A stretch of DNA of 64,000 bases from Brachionus plicatilis (Eukaryota; Rotifera; Eurotatoria; Ploima; Brachionidae): positions 682,892-746,891 of the forward strand of contig QEOQ01000544.1 in assembly GCA_010279815.1 (NCBI GenBank), given 5' to 3'. Within the stretch, counting starts at the first letter, position 1. The number at the start of each line of letters is the position of its first letter. Both the position numbers and the translations under genes were made by a program. A model generated the notes under the pieces. That model saw only the letters and a program-made list of their open reading frames with translations. It searched no databases and was not told where the DNA came from. Below, piece by piece: positions 35,059-45,950 of the stretch.

Positions 35059-35674
35059 ATTTGTTGGAATTTTAAGACCATTTTAAGGAGATTGTTAAAA
35101 AAGTGTCTTCCAAAATTAACATCTTGACAAAAATAAAGGGTTTTATATGGAGTTACTCGATTTCTATTAACAAAACACTGTACAAATTTTTGTTAAGATC
35201 CCTTATCAAAAATCCCTATTTATCCCTTTTTGATTACTGCTTCGTTATTCTAAAATCTGGCACTCAAAAAATTAAAAAAGATCTGCAAATTTTTCAAAAC
35301 AAAATTCTACGAATTATTAAATTTTTTCCACTTAAAACAAGTGTCGATACAATCCACAAAACGCTTAACATAGAAAAAATTGATGAGAGAACAAATTCAC
35401 TTGTCATTAAATTTTTCAAATCGAGATCAAATCACGCATTAATTGCAGAAAAAATAAACGATTTAAAAAAAACAAGACTGTCGAAGCCTTAAACAGGTTC
35501 AAAACACCATTGGGAAGCGTATTTGAAAATTTTTAATCAAACACCCTAACTTTTTTAATAAAAAATTTACTAATAAGAGGTCTGAAAAGAGGGATTAAAC
35601 CGCTCGAAACTGCCCTAGAGTGCAACTACTAAATTATTTTTCAAATAAATAAATAAATAAATTTGTTGGAATTT
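35059..35674 (+). mobile_element. 5'-truncated LINE insertion with perfect 14-bp target duplication
   Basis: atttgttggaattt occurs at 35059-35072 and 35661-35674. Between them lie 588 bp of a non-LTR element ending in aaataaataaataaataa. Only the C-terminal part of the reverse-transcriptase protein and the 3' UTR are present, which is typical of abortive target-primed reverse transcription. Intact duplications mean it inserted fairly recently. Confidence 0.9.
35103..35492 (+). pseudogene. LINE ORF2 C-terminal fragment
   Basis: About 129 open codons inside the truncated LINE. Blocks such as LQIFQNKILRIIKFFPLKTS and DTIHKTLNIEKIDERTNSL match the region after the RT domain of Jockey/CR1-like elements (LxxIQNKALRxI ... 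LHxxxxIxxLxxR). Endonuclease and RT catalytic parts are absent. The frame has no ATG start and begins within the element. Confidence 0.8.
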
Positions 35675-36599
35675 GATGATTCTTGATATCAAGAAATTCC
35701 AAGACTATTTTCCTCGAAAACTTAAGCAATCAAATCAGATTATATAAGAATCTTAAATCTTTTTTAAGCATTTTTGTTTTGTGTTCTAATATATTAATTT
35801 GTTTTTGATTTTTTTTAATATGTAATAATTACTTAGTTTTCGTTCAAAAAAGATTATTATTGATACCACATTATTGCACTTGCCGTTAATCATGGTACTG
35901 TTATATTACTGTTGCAATTGAACCAAAAAAGAAAGCCAAAAGAGTTGAAAACCAAATAAAGGTTTTGAAAAGCAACAATTTTTTATTTAATTTTTTTTGT
36001 AAATAGTCTAGACACAAAAAAATTATATTTTGTGTTGAATAAAATTAAACAATAAATAAAAAATATGGATATCATTAATTAGAAATATTTTAGACACAAA
36101 AAAAAACAATATCAACATTAATTAATAATTATTGAAAATTTCTCGAACACGAAATTAATAAATTTGTAATCACGGGTAATATTAAGTCACTTTTAATGAT
36201 TACTATTTATTTCTCTATTTCAATCCAAAAAACCTTTATTGAGTAATTTGGTGATTTTTTTTCAATTGAACTAATTATCATTTTTATATAAAATCAATAT
36301 TTTTTTTAATATTTTTATGTGTTTCAAGTGCTAAATTTATCTAAAAAATATTCGACTTAAATTATTTAATTATCCGAAAATTTAAACAGAACATTTTGCA
36401 TTGAAAAATTTTATTTTTTAATTTTATTAATTTAATCATTTTTAAAACAATATTACATTTTTCGAATTTAAATTTTTTTGAGAATAATGGTTAAGATTTT
36501 GTTAATTTTGTAATGATTAATTTTATTCTAATAAATTTAATATCATTCAGGTTTTAACCAAATGCTTTACTTCAAAATTATAATTTAAACAATTTAAAA
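35675..36599. other. Intergenic, nothing recognised
   Basis: A/T-rich spacer upstream of the METTL25-family gene. No repeat borders or open frames that I can support. Confidence 0.5.
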
Positions 36600-38170
36600 A
36601 TGAGTTTATTAAAAAATTTACAAATTATTCTAAATGAACTGATAGATTTTATTGAAGAATACCGCGGTCTTTTGGATACAAATCATGTTCAATTTTTAGT
36701 TGATAATCATTGGTACACCGATACTATTTTAAACAAAAATTTAAGAAATGATTTAGAAAATTTTCTACAAAATACCGATCAATCCACTCCAGCTAATTTA
36801 ATAAAATATTTTTATCATTCCGAGCGTAATAACTTATATCCCTCGTTAAACTGCCTGTTTGATAGAGTTGAAAACTTTTTCAAACGATGGAATAAAGATG
36901 TTTGTACTGAACAAGGTGATCTTCTTAAAACAAATCAATCTGAATTGCTAGATTTCAATCAAATGGTTAATGAAAAATTTGCCAAAGTTCAAAAACAAAA
37001 TAGATTTATGAACTTAAAAAAGCAATATGAAGTAGACCACATGTCAAAATTTGTAGGAACTCTATGCCGGAAGCACGAAATATTTACCATAGTCGATATA
37101 GGAAGTGGACGTGCATATCTGAGCTCTCAGCTTAGCTCGTCATTGTTTGATGATAAATTCGATGTAATTGCCATCGATTCATCTCAAAGCAATGTTGAAT
37201 CATCTTTAAAAAGAGTTGATGTAATGAAGAGAAAAACATTAGTGTTTACTGAGAAAAGTGAAAATGTCGAGAGGTTTAAAACTTTTAGCCAATTTATACA
37301 ATCTAGTACGGAGTTGCACGATTTAGTGCTGCAAAATACCCAAAACACTATAGAAGATCAAAATTACGCCCTGATTGGGCTTCATAGTTGTGGAAATTTG
37401 TCGAATTCAATGATGAATTTATTTTTAAATAATAAAAATAGTAGCAGAAAGTTGCTATGCAATGTGGCTTGTTGTTATAATTTATTAAATGAAAAATATT
37501 CCAAAGATATGCTTGGTAGCCATGACTTTAAGAAAACCAACATTAAACTGGACGACTCGAGCAAATTTCCCATGAGTTTTTATCTAAATTCAAAAGAATA
37601 TTGTCTGAGTTATAATCTAAGAATGTTAGCTTGTCATTCTTTGTATCGATGCTTCGACTCTATTGAAAATTTTAAAGAAGTAAAAAATTTAACAATTAAA
37701 ATTAAAATTTTATTTGATTTTTTTGTTAGCTAGACAATGCAACACTTTGGTACAGAACAGTACTTCAATTGATTTTGTATGAAAACTACTACGCTGACTT
37801 TCCCAATGAGAATAAATCGAGTGAAATAAATTTACAAGTTGGGCGGAAAATGTTGGACTTCAATTTGATGCCTCTTTTTAAAGATTATGTTAGGAAGGTT
37901 TTTAACAAATTTAATTTGGATAATAACAAATTAACTGATAAACAGATAGATGGTTACATGAACGATTATCAAAAAATGAAAAGTAGACTTGATATTTATA
38001 TTCAATTAAAATATATTCTAGCACCGATAATTGAATATGTAATATTATTAGATAGATTAATATATCTAATAGAAATGGACAAGGAAGAAAAATTTGAAAA
38101 CTTTATTGTTAAACTTTTTGATTCAGCAATCTCACCCAGATGTCATGCCTTAATTTCATTTAATAAATAA
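36600..38170 (+). CDS. METTL25-family methyltransferase-like protein
   Basis: Two exons, 36600-37679 and 37730-38170, joined in phase 0 over a 50-bp intron (gtaaaa...ttgttag), giving 506 residues. A SAM-binding block VDIGSGRAYLSSQL follows a helical N-terminal domain, then LIGLHSCGNLS and NVACCYNLL, and a C-terminal LAPIIEYVILLDRLIYL ending in SPRCHALISFNK. These blocks and their order match METTL25/METTL25B (RRNAD1); the C-terminus and length fit METTL25B slightly better. Family members are probably cytosolic or nuclear methyltransferases, and their substrate is not firmly established. The intron call is strong because the protein similarity runs through it. Confidence 0.85.
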
Positions 38171-38703
38171 AAAATAAAATTTTATAACTTTCTTGTTTTA
38201 TCATAAATTAAGATCTAGAGGCCAATGTATGATCTAGAGCATTTAATGGCATTTACCTTAAAAGCAAAAATATAAAAGGGCTTATTTTTTTTGTAAAAAG
38301 TCTATATCGTTGCAGGTACACACAAGTTTTTTTAATTATGCTGTACAAAACTTTCCCGCCTATCATGAAATTTCACACTCTCTATTTAGCTTGTTCGACT
38401 CCATTTTTTAAAGTCCCCATGCCTTGTGAGTTTCAGCATGTTCCACTAGCATGATAATAACAGTTTTTTAGTCAATTTTTGCTATATAGATTAATGGTCT
38501 TAAAATTATTTTGAGCAACCATCTAGTAAAAATAAACAAAAAAATATATAACTTAAATATTATTAAGTAAAATTCATAAAGAATTATTTTTTTGAGGTAA
38601 AAAATTGTCAAAAATAGTAAAAAAACAGAGAAATTTTTTGTTTATTTTGTTTCAATTTTAATTTCAAAATATGTACTGTGAATTTAAAATTTTGCAATAT
38701 AGA

Positions 38704-39169
38704 TACAGTAAAAACCGGATATAAGAAATTCGCACAAGAAAAAATTTCTTATATCAGACAATTTCTTATAAACAAAAAATTTTTTTTGGTGTAAGAAACT
38801 GTTTTGTTACATAGACTTTGGTCTAAACAATAGAGTATTTGAATTGCTTTTTTTAAACAAAAAGCAGTCTTCTGATTAATTGTTTAATCATTTTTTCACC
38901 GTCTTTTTTATAATTTGTCATTTTTAAATTGTTCGAATTTATAATAAACACAAAAATTTCAACTTTTTTATAGATAACAAATTTGGCATGAAAAAGTTCT
39001 GTTTTTATAAGCTAATTTATTATTTGCGGTAAATTTTCTTTATAAGAAATTCTTATATGCAAAAAAATGAGTACTAAAAGTATAGAAAGAGTTTTTGTCC
39101 TCTAAGGTTTAGTTTATTATAAGCGAAAATTTCTTAAAACCATATTTCTTATGAACGGTTTTCACTGTA
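38704..39169. mobile_element. Pogo/Tigger-like MITE flanked by TA
   Basis: Element 38706-39167 begins CAGTAAAAACCGGATATAAGAAAT and ends with its imperfect inverted repeat (...atttcttatgaacggttttcactg), between TA dinucleotides. Internal ttataagaaatt repeats echo the ends. Noncoding. The terminus style (CAGTNNAA...GATATAA) is that of pogo/Tigger elements. Confidence 0.8.
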
Positions 39170-39608
39170 GTTGCATCAATTTTCTAAGTTTATAAGGAAC
39201 TTTGTTCCAAATTAGTTCTGTGGTACATAACGTTTCTTAAAAAAATTTATTTGTGTAAACAAATTTTCTAGATATTTGCTAGATTTCTGGAATTTGCTGT
39301 TGCGCAAAAAATTTAACGTAAATTTTTTCAATAAATTTTGTTATGGTCAGTTAGTCTAATAAATAGCAAATTTTTGATTGGAAAAAAATAATATATGAGA
39401 ATTTTAAGTTTTTTTTTTTTTTTTTAAAATTTGGGTTAAAAAATTTATTGATAATTTATTTTAAAAGATTCGATTAAATTAGTTGAATATTTTTATACAT
39501 TATTCATGTTTGCCAATGATTCTAATAAAATGTTTTCGTTTTAGAGTGATAAAATCTAATCTTTACAATAACATATATTTATCTAATAAAAATAAAATAA
39601 TTTCAATT

Positions 39609-40045
39609 TATTTAAACAGACTTGGGCAAAAGTCAAAAAAAAAAGTCATTTTAAACTCTTTTCAAAGTCAAGTCACTGACTTGAAAAATTAATTAAAAAA
39701 ATTTTGCAAATTTATTTATTTATTTATTTTATCTGTATCGAGCTAGTGCTCTTTCAGAATAAAAGACCCCTTTCGACCTTTTTACCGCTTTCGACTAGTT
39801 CAAATCAATCCAGGAGTCTAGATGAGCAGACCGACAGCGATGGATACTTCATTCATGGTAAAAACAGATTTTATATATTTTTTTTTTTTTTTATATTTTC
39901 ATTCTGAAGGAGCACTAGCTCGGTACAGATAAACAAATAAATAAATAAATTTGCAAAATTTTTTTTAAAAAAAAAAAATTGAAGTCAAGTCAAATGACTT
40001 GACTTGACTTTGACTTGATGACTTTTGCCCAAGTCTGGATTTAAA
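39609..40045. mobile_element. Palindromic hAT-like element with LINE tails in both arms
   Basis: The outer ends are perfect inverted repeats cagacttgggcaaaagtc (39617-39634 and 40020-40037), a hAT-like CAG terminus, flanked by 8 bp that match at seven (tatttaaa/gatttaaa). Inside, both arms carry the same LINE 3' tail in opposite orientation: 39729-39760 pairs with 39901-39932 at 30 of 32 positions, and the (AAAT)n tails pair as well. The core 39761-39900 is unpaired. Related gacttg-rich ends occur at 47085-47166 and near 12124. Confidence 0.8.
39758..39857 (+). other. Exon-like segment in the core of the palindromic element
   Basis: A 100-bp segment with clearly higher G+C than its surroundings is bounded by an acceptor-like ctctttcag and a donor-like gtaaaa. 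It is open in one frame for 33 codons with balanced composition (NKRPLSTFLPLSTSSNQSRS, then LDEQTDSDGYFIH). It looks like a captured exon or a remnant of an element-encoded protein. I do not recognise the protein. Confidence 0.45.
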
Positions 40046-40050
40046 ACAAA

Positions 40051-40776
40051 TTATTCCTCGATAGCTGAGACAAGTCTTAATATAAACAAAAATAGATTTA
40101 TTATATCCACATAAATATTTAGAGCACCAAAAACATAGTCTTCTGGGCTAATCGAGTATTTGTGATGTCCTCCAAGCATCAGTTGCGTGTCAAAAATCAA
40201 ATAAAAGGAGAATAAACCAGCTCCTGAAGCCGCGTACAATAAGTTCAAAATTTGACTTCTGTAAATTAAAGTAACAATTCCAAATGCACATAGAACAATG
40301 CCAAATACGAAGAGATATACTCCAAAGCCAGTAAAGTCTATTTTTGTTTGAAAGGCGAATATTGTAAGAGCGATCACTACCACGCTTGTAATGCCTAATG
40401 CTATAAAAATAGTGTTGATGTTAAAGACGGCTGAAATGGCACCTATTAATATTGACTCAAAGACTGTAAAAATCATCAATAAAATAATGTTTATTGGAAA
40501 CTTTCTGCTCACTGATTCACAACATACCAATACTATCAGTATGACCAATGTTCCCCCTAATGCTATCCACAGTATCCAAATATTTGAGTAGAAAGATATT
40601 TTTACAGGTTCTAAAAACACGAACAGAGCTGTTATTGTCACAGTGATTAACAATTGTAGGCTGACAATGCTGTAAACTTTTTGAATGAACGCATGTCGGA
40701 TTTTTACATCAGAAAATGAAATTGGTTCTTCAGTATTGTACCAATACGCCTGATTTTGTTGGTGAGGATAGAACAT
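40051..40776 (-). CDS. Lifeguard/TMBIM (BAX-inhibitor-1 motif) membrane protein
   Basis: A 241-residue intronless protein with seven hydrophobic segments after a short Gln/Tyr-rich N-terminus. Family marks are VKIRHAFIQKVYSIVSLQLL before the first segment, the loop FDTQLMLGGHHKYSISPEDY between the last two segments, and ALNIYVDIINLFLFILRL at the C-terminus, as in LFG/TMBIM2/GRINA. These proteins act in ER, Golgi or plasma membranes as Ca2+ leak channels and inhibitors of cell death. The N-terminal Pro-rich region is shorter than in GRINA. Its stop codon lies only about 10 bp from the palindromic element, which may therefore lie in its 3' UTR. Confidence 0.92.
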   Translation of the reverse strand: MFYPHQQNQAYWYNTEEPISFSDVKIRHAFIQKVYSIVSLQLLITVTITALFVFLEPVKISFYSNIWILWIALGGTLVILIVLVCCESVSRKFPINIILLMIFTVFESILIGAISAVFNINTIFIALGITSVVVIALTIFAFQTKIDFTGFGVYLFVFGIVLCAFGIVTLIYRSQILNLLYAASGAGLFSFYLIFDTQLMLGGHHKYSISPEDYVFGALNIYVDIINLFLFILRLVSAIEE

Positions 40777-40940
40777 TATTTGAGGTTTGAGTTAATCTAG
40801 AAATTAGTGAAAAAAATTAGAAAAGATTTAAATTTTTTAATATGAATTTAAAACCGATCTTGGATATTAAATCTAAACTAGCCATGTGTATCGAATTATC
40901 ATTAATTATTCGATTGACATTTTTTGTTTTAAATAACGAC

Positions 40941-41348
40941 TATGTGATCAAGTTTTCACAAAAAATGTGATCATGAGTATAATGTCCAGAATGTAGCATT
41001 CATAACTTTTTTTATGATTTGAATAGACCAAAAAAATATAAATTAAAATTGGAAATTTTCAATATTTTTATATTTAAACAATTAATTTATTTCAAAAAGT
41101 ATTACTTTTCTAAAGAAATACAGAATTTTTTCTTTTTTTTTTAAATTCAAAATAAATTTATTTTGTTTAAAATTGCTCATATTTAAAAAATTATTCGAAG
41201 ATCAGAAAATAATTTTAATGATTCGAAAAAAATTATTCAGTGATCATTTTTCATCACATAAGGTTGATTAACTATTTTTGTGATCAAAATGATCACATTC
41301 TGGACATAAAATCTATGATCAATTTTTTTGTGAACACTTGATGACATA
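40941..41348. mobile_element. MITE-B with ~55-bp terminal inverted repeats
   Basis: Left end tgtgatcaagttttcacaaaaa (40943 on) pairs with the right end up to 41346, including tgtccagaatg blocks on the inner side, with a few mismatches. TA dinucleotides flank both ends, suggesting a Tc1/mariner-type element. Noncoding. Confidence 0.7.
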
Positions 41349-42487
41349 TTCGATATGTTTTTTAGAGAATGTGAGTTATTCTTTTTTGAATCAAAAAAAA
41401 ACTACAATTTGAAATATCAATAAAAATTTGAATCTGAATTAAGATTTTGAACAAGTTCGGATATTAGAAACTATATTTAACAACCCTACAATTACAATTT
41501 GTATTCTTTCTTAATTTTTTACAGTTGTTCAAAATCTAAAATTTGACTGATAAATCAAAAGTTAAAGTCAAAGTAAATTTTTAACGTTAAGACATTTTTT
41601 CAAAGTATTTTTTGGCAGCAAGCTTGAACATGTAATCAAAACACCTTAAATAACTTGAGGTGTCTTTGACCTAGTGTCTCTACTTCCTCACATTAATCTT
41701 CATCAATTTTTTATATTCATTAAAATCGTAAGATACTATTATCCTCTAATTCAAAGTCATCATCACTGACCAAAAACATATGAAAAGAACATTTTAAGTA
41801 ATACTAATTGCGAACCATTAAAAAATAAACCAAAATAATCTTTGGCTGACAGAAAACAAAAAATGTATCAATTTATTTATAAATTAATTGACCAAGTAAT
41901 CAGAATTTCAAAGTCAAATCTAACTTTTTCTTTTAGATCTTGAGTTTTTGACTAATTGTGGTGGTATTTAATTTTCAGTATGAAATTTTCATTTAAAAGT
42001 CATTTTAATTGTGCGTCTTTTTCAAAAATTTTAAGAGATATTTAATAAAAAAGAATAACATTATTTTTTTTAATTGTGATAAAAAAGATTAAAATTAATT
42101 GTCAATCTTAATTATCTTTTGTAATATATTTAAAAATAATAGAAATTAATTAAAGTCTTCACAAATCCTTGATATTGAAATTTACATAAAAAAATTTTCT
42201 TTATCTAAACTGTTAAAATTTCATCAAAAATAAATTTAAATACAAAATCTCTAATAATCACTAATAATGATTGATATTTTGTTTAGAATTGTGCGCATTC
42301 AAACATATATTCATGGGCCTTCCATTGGAAAAAATGAATTTCTGGTCGTCCTAAGAAAACAGAAAGTGCACTCAAAATACAAAGAACTGAGACTCAAAAA
42401 AATAAAATAAATTTTAAAATATAAATTTTTTTCTTAAAATTAATTAATTTTCATATATATTAAACTTTTTGGTCAAAAATTATATTT
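41349..42487. other. Intergenic, possible transposase scraps
   Basis: A/T-rich. On the minus strand near 41590-41790 short open pieces (one containing YMFKLAAKKYFEKMS) look coding-like but are broken by stops; they could be an old transposase. Not enough for a call. Confidence 0.3.
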
Positions 42488-43740
42488 AATAATAAATATA
42501 GTAACCTAGTCTAAAGGGGTTATGGGTTAATAGGGTGAACGAATTTGAAAAACCCCTATATCTCCTTCATTTTTAAAGCTACTACCTAAAAAAATATCTT
42601 GATATGTAGAACTCGAGGAGAGAAATCGAATGATATGTGTGAAATATTTAAAAAAAAAATCGTTATATGCTTTCTTTTCTCTTAAAGTTCGACTACGCCT
42701 AATGAGGTGAAAAAGCCTCGAATTAGTGATTCGGGAGAAGGGTGCTTTAAGACCCTAGGTAATACTTAAGCTCTAACCTATTTCGCTTGTTAGATTCAGC
42801 AAATGCTAAAGTATCTAAGAGAATTTTTTAGAATTTTAGGAAATGTCCTTAGGGCTTCATCTAATGGGGTTTTTTTAGGGCTTAAAAGGTTAAATAGATT
42901 TAACCCTATTAGTCAAAAAAATCACCCAATTAGTCCAAATAAGATTCTATTTAACCCATTTAACCGAATAAGACTAGGAAATGCAGTGACACTATTTTTT
43001 ATAATTAAAAAATATTGTAAAATTATATTCTCTCTCTAACTCTCAGATTTTTTTTTTTAAAACCGAGTTTTTATTTCAAACATAAAAAAAAAGCAAATTG
43101 TTTAAAAATAAGCTTAAAATGTCACAGAACAAAGAAATCCAATCTAAAAAAAAAATTATACTGTTCAAAATCTAAAAGACGCAATCAGTGAAGCTAAATA
43201 AGAACAAGAAGAGGTCAAAAAAGCTAAAAAAGGAACTGGAAGAGGAAGAGGACGACCACGAAAGCTTGTTGAAAGCAAATTAACATCAGATTAAAATGAT
43301 AACTTATCAGAATCCGAAATATTGTGTAGCTCATGTGAAGCAAAGATGGCTGAGAAGAAAGAGAACACGTCAAAATGGTAATCTTGTGAAGAGTGCTCAA
43401 ATGTTTCGAATAAATTAAATTAAATGAGTTAAATAATTTTATTAGAAAATTCAAAAATTTTCTTCCTAAATAGGTAAAATGGGTTAAAAGGGTTAATATT
43501 CTGTTTTTGGGGTTAAATTTCTGGGCAATTATATAGAATTTTAGTGGTAACCGAGTTAGCCCTTTTCACCTTTTTGAGCCTCACATAATTAACCGCGGAG
43601 CTAAAGGGGTTATTCAAAAATTTCGGAAAAATTTGGTGACCATTTTTGAAGTTTTTGAACAAAATGGGTGCGAAATAATCAAAAAAAAATATGATCACCC
43701 GGTTAGACTAGGTTACCATAGTACTAAATAATAAATATAC
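42488..43740. mobile_element. TIR DNA element of about 1.2 kb with decayed internal frame
   Basis: Inverted gtaacctagtctaa (42501-42514) and ttagactaggttac (43703-43716) mark the ends. Subterminal gggttaa/ttaaccc words repeat many times near both ends. A direct repeat aataataaatata flanks loosely (42488-42500 and about 43728-43740), which may be a long target duplication or A/T coincidence. The superfamily is unknown. Confidence 0.55.
43169..43423 (+). pseudogene. Decayed AT-hook / zinc-finger-like frame in TIR element
   Basis: One plus-strand frame runs 84 codons with only three internal stops, all TAA (43199, 43292, 43379). It encodes a basic AT-hook (KKGTGRGRGRPRKL) and then LCSSCEAK ... 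SCEECSN, a CxxC...CxxC pattern like a zinc finger. An ATG at 43119 is out of frame. It looks like a recently killed DNA-binding protein of the element. Confidence 0.5.
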
Positions 43741-43946
43741 GCACCAACTTAATTAATTTTTTTTATCTTTTAATTTATTTTGACAAATTAGCTAATTATA
43801 AGCCTTTAATAAATCATGTATAGAGCATGAGCTTATTTTATTGCATTATTTTAGATTAAATTAAATTAATTTTTTTACAGACTTCGATTTAAAAAAATTT
43901 TATTTCTTGCGGAAAAAATTAAATAAATAAATAACTTTTTCGAATG

Positions 43947-45380
43947 CTACAAGACATTCGAAAACACTTTTCTTATTTTGGTAAAATTGGAAAAAAATGA
44001 CGAAAGAACATTGGTCATTTGAGTTATGCTTGCAGTAGACCCACATTCTCTAATCGAATGCATTGACAACTGTGGAGCCCCAATGTCCACCGTTGTTAAT
44101 CCAAGTTTGGCTGCAAGTATTGGTCCGATAGTTGAACCACACGGACAATCGTTTTTAACCATAAAATCTTGAACTTTCACATTGGCCATTCTAGCTGATT
44201 CCCTTAAAATAGACGCTGATACAGAATTAGTTGCATATCGCTGGTTGCCATTATATTTTAACACAATTCCTCCATTTATGCTGGGTCTATGATTTTCTTC
44301 GTGCAATTCACTGTAATTGGGATGTATCGCATGAGCTTGATCAGCCGAAATCATGAATGATCTAGCCACAGCTAGCTCGAAACTCTGCGAGTCATTTAAA
44401 CGTCTCATTACATGTTCAGTAAATGAAGACGCAGCGCCTTGAGCTGATTCTGACCCTATCTCCTCATGATCATAAATACAGGCCATACGAACTATACTCT
44501 CATTTTCTATATCGGACATATCAACGCTGTCGATTAAACCCTTGATTGTGCAGTAAGCTCCCACTTGGTTGTCCAGTCGCCCTCCGAAAATGAACTCCTC
44601 AAAAGCACCACCTAAAACAGCTGGTTGGGTATCTGCTAGGACAAGTTCCAAGTCAACTATTTCCTCTTCACTGCAATTTAGCTCATTTTTGATCAGATCG
44701 ATCAATAATGAGTGATGCTTGCCCACTTGGCCCATACTTTCCTCATTCGGATTAACTTTGGCATCTTTTTTGTCCCTGAGCAATTGTTCCTGGACAATAG
44801 TGGCCAAAATAGGGACTAAATGGTTTTCTTTATTTGGAGAAAATTTTTCATTAGTTTCCCTGTTTAAATGAATGGCCAGGTTGGGTATCCTCAAAATTGG
44901 ACGCTTGATATGAACCAATTTTTGGACTACTTTATCATTTTGTTTTAGTAGAACCCGACCAGCAACTGTGAGATCCCGATCAAACCAAGTATGCCATATA
45001 CCACCTCCGTAGCACTCAACCCCAACTTGAAGATAACCAACTTTTGACTTTTTGGACACTAATTTTACTTTTAAAGCCGGACTGTCAGTATGAGCACCAA
45101 CGACTGCAAATCCATTTCCGCTTTGATATTTTCCACCAACAACAAAAGCCATCAGAGTTGATTCATTTTTGGTAAGAAAGTATTTTCCACCATTACGAAC
45201 AGACCATTGTTCGGCTATCTTTAACTCTTGAAAGCCAGCTTGAGACAGCATTTGGCGAGCCGACTCTACAACATGGTATGGCGTCGGGTTGTTATTCAAA
45301 AAGTTTAAAAATTTAGAAGCATTTTCCTTGATAGATGAATCCATTTTTGAAATTGAACGAAAAATAAATGAAAACTTCAT
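43947..45380 (-). CDS. DNPEP: Aspartyl aminopeptidase (M18)
   Basis: A 477-residue intronless enzyme, full length for the family. Binuclear zinc site blocks are visible: VVGAHTDSPALK (His97), FGGRLDNQVGAY, YDHEEIGSESAQGA, and MISADQAHAIHPNY, with SMHSIRE near the C-terminus. DNPEP is a cytosolic dodecameric metallo-aminopeptidase that removes N-terminal Asp and Glu from peptides. The frame starts at Met1, but Met13 (MDSSIKENASKFL) aligns better with the usual N-terminus; the first 12 residues could be optional. A 66-bp perfect palindrome begins 370 bp upstream. Confidence 0.96.
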   Translation of the reverse strand: MKFSFIFRSISKMDSSIKENASKFLNFLNNNPTPYHVVESARQMLSQAGFQELKIAEQWSVRNGGKYFLTKNESTLMAFVVGGKYQSGNGFAVVGAHTDSPALKVKLVSKKSKVGYLQVGVECYGGGIWHTWFDRDLTVAGRVLLKQNDKVVQKLVHIKRPILRIPNLAIHLNRETNEKFSPNKENHLVPILATIVQEQLLRDKKDAKVNPNEESMGQVGKHHSLLIDLIKNELNCSEEEIVDLELVLADTQPAVLGGAFEEFIFGGRLDNQVGAYCTIKGLIDSVDMSDIENESIVRMACIYDHEEIGSESAQGAASSFTEHVMRRLNDSQSFELAVARSFMISADQAHAIHPNYSELHEENHRPSINGGIVLKYNGNQRYATNSVSASILRESARMANVKVQDFMVKNDCPCGSTIGPILAAKLGLTTVDIGAPQLSMHSIRECGSTASITQMTNVLSSFFSNFTKIRKVFSNVL

Positions 45381-45717
45381 CTAGAAATTATTCGTTTTTA
45401 TACTAATATAGATTTTTGTCATAAGATTCCGAATCCTCTATTCTTAAAACTTATTTATTTTAACCATTTATTTCAAAGCCATTTTTAAAAACAAATCAAA
45501 CTTTACATTTAAAATGAAAAAAAATTAAGCGATCCGATGTTAAGTGAGTCTCGACAGAAAATTAAAAAATAAAAAAAGAAGTATTAAATTATTTTTTTAA
45601 ATTTAAATTCAATCAGTGAAATTAAAATACTTTTTATATTCGCACTGTATTTTCCTGATTGTTTATGAACAATCATTTTCATAATTTTCCGCGAATTTAC
45701 TAATAAAAGTTAAGTTT

Positions 45718-45950
45718 TTATTAAGAAATTTTATTTTTCCCAATAAACTCCGAACATCCTCCATTTTTAGCCAACACTATATCAATTGCCTGTTAAACGA
45801 AAAATAACACAAATTTAATCTATTAAATTTTAAGAATTATTTACCTTTCTTAATCGACTTGAATTTGTGTTATTTTTCGTTTAACAGGCAATTGATATAG
45901 TGTTGGCTAAAAATGGAGGATGTTCGGACTGCTAGTTTATAAAAATTTCT
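45718..45950. repeat. Perfect 66-bp inverted repeat with weaker extension
   Basis: 45750-45815 and 45862-45927 are exact reverse complements over 66 bp, separated by 46 bp. Outside, both flanks also pair in part (ttaagaaattt...ataaact against its complement), with a six-base insertion on the right. It lies upstream of DNPEP. No TIR-type end or target duplication is seen, so it looks like a local inverted duplication, for instance by template switching. Confidence 0.9.

Noticed and set aside
43199..43381. TAA read as a sense codon (alternative genetic code) in the AT-hook frame
   Set aside because: TAA ends well-conserved genes here, such as H4 and METTL25, so decay is the simpler explanation.
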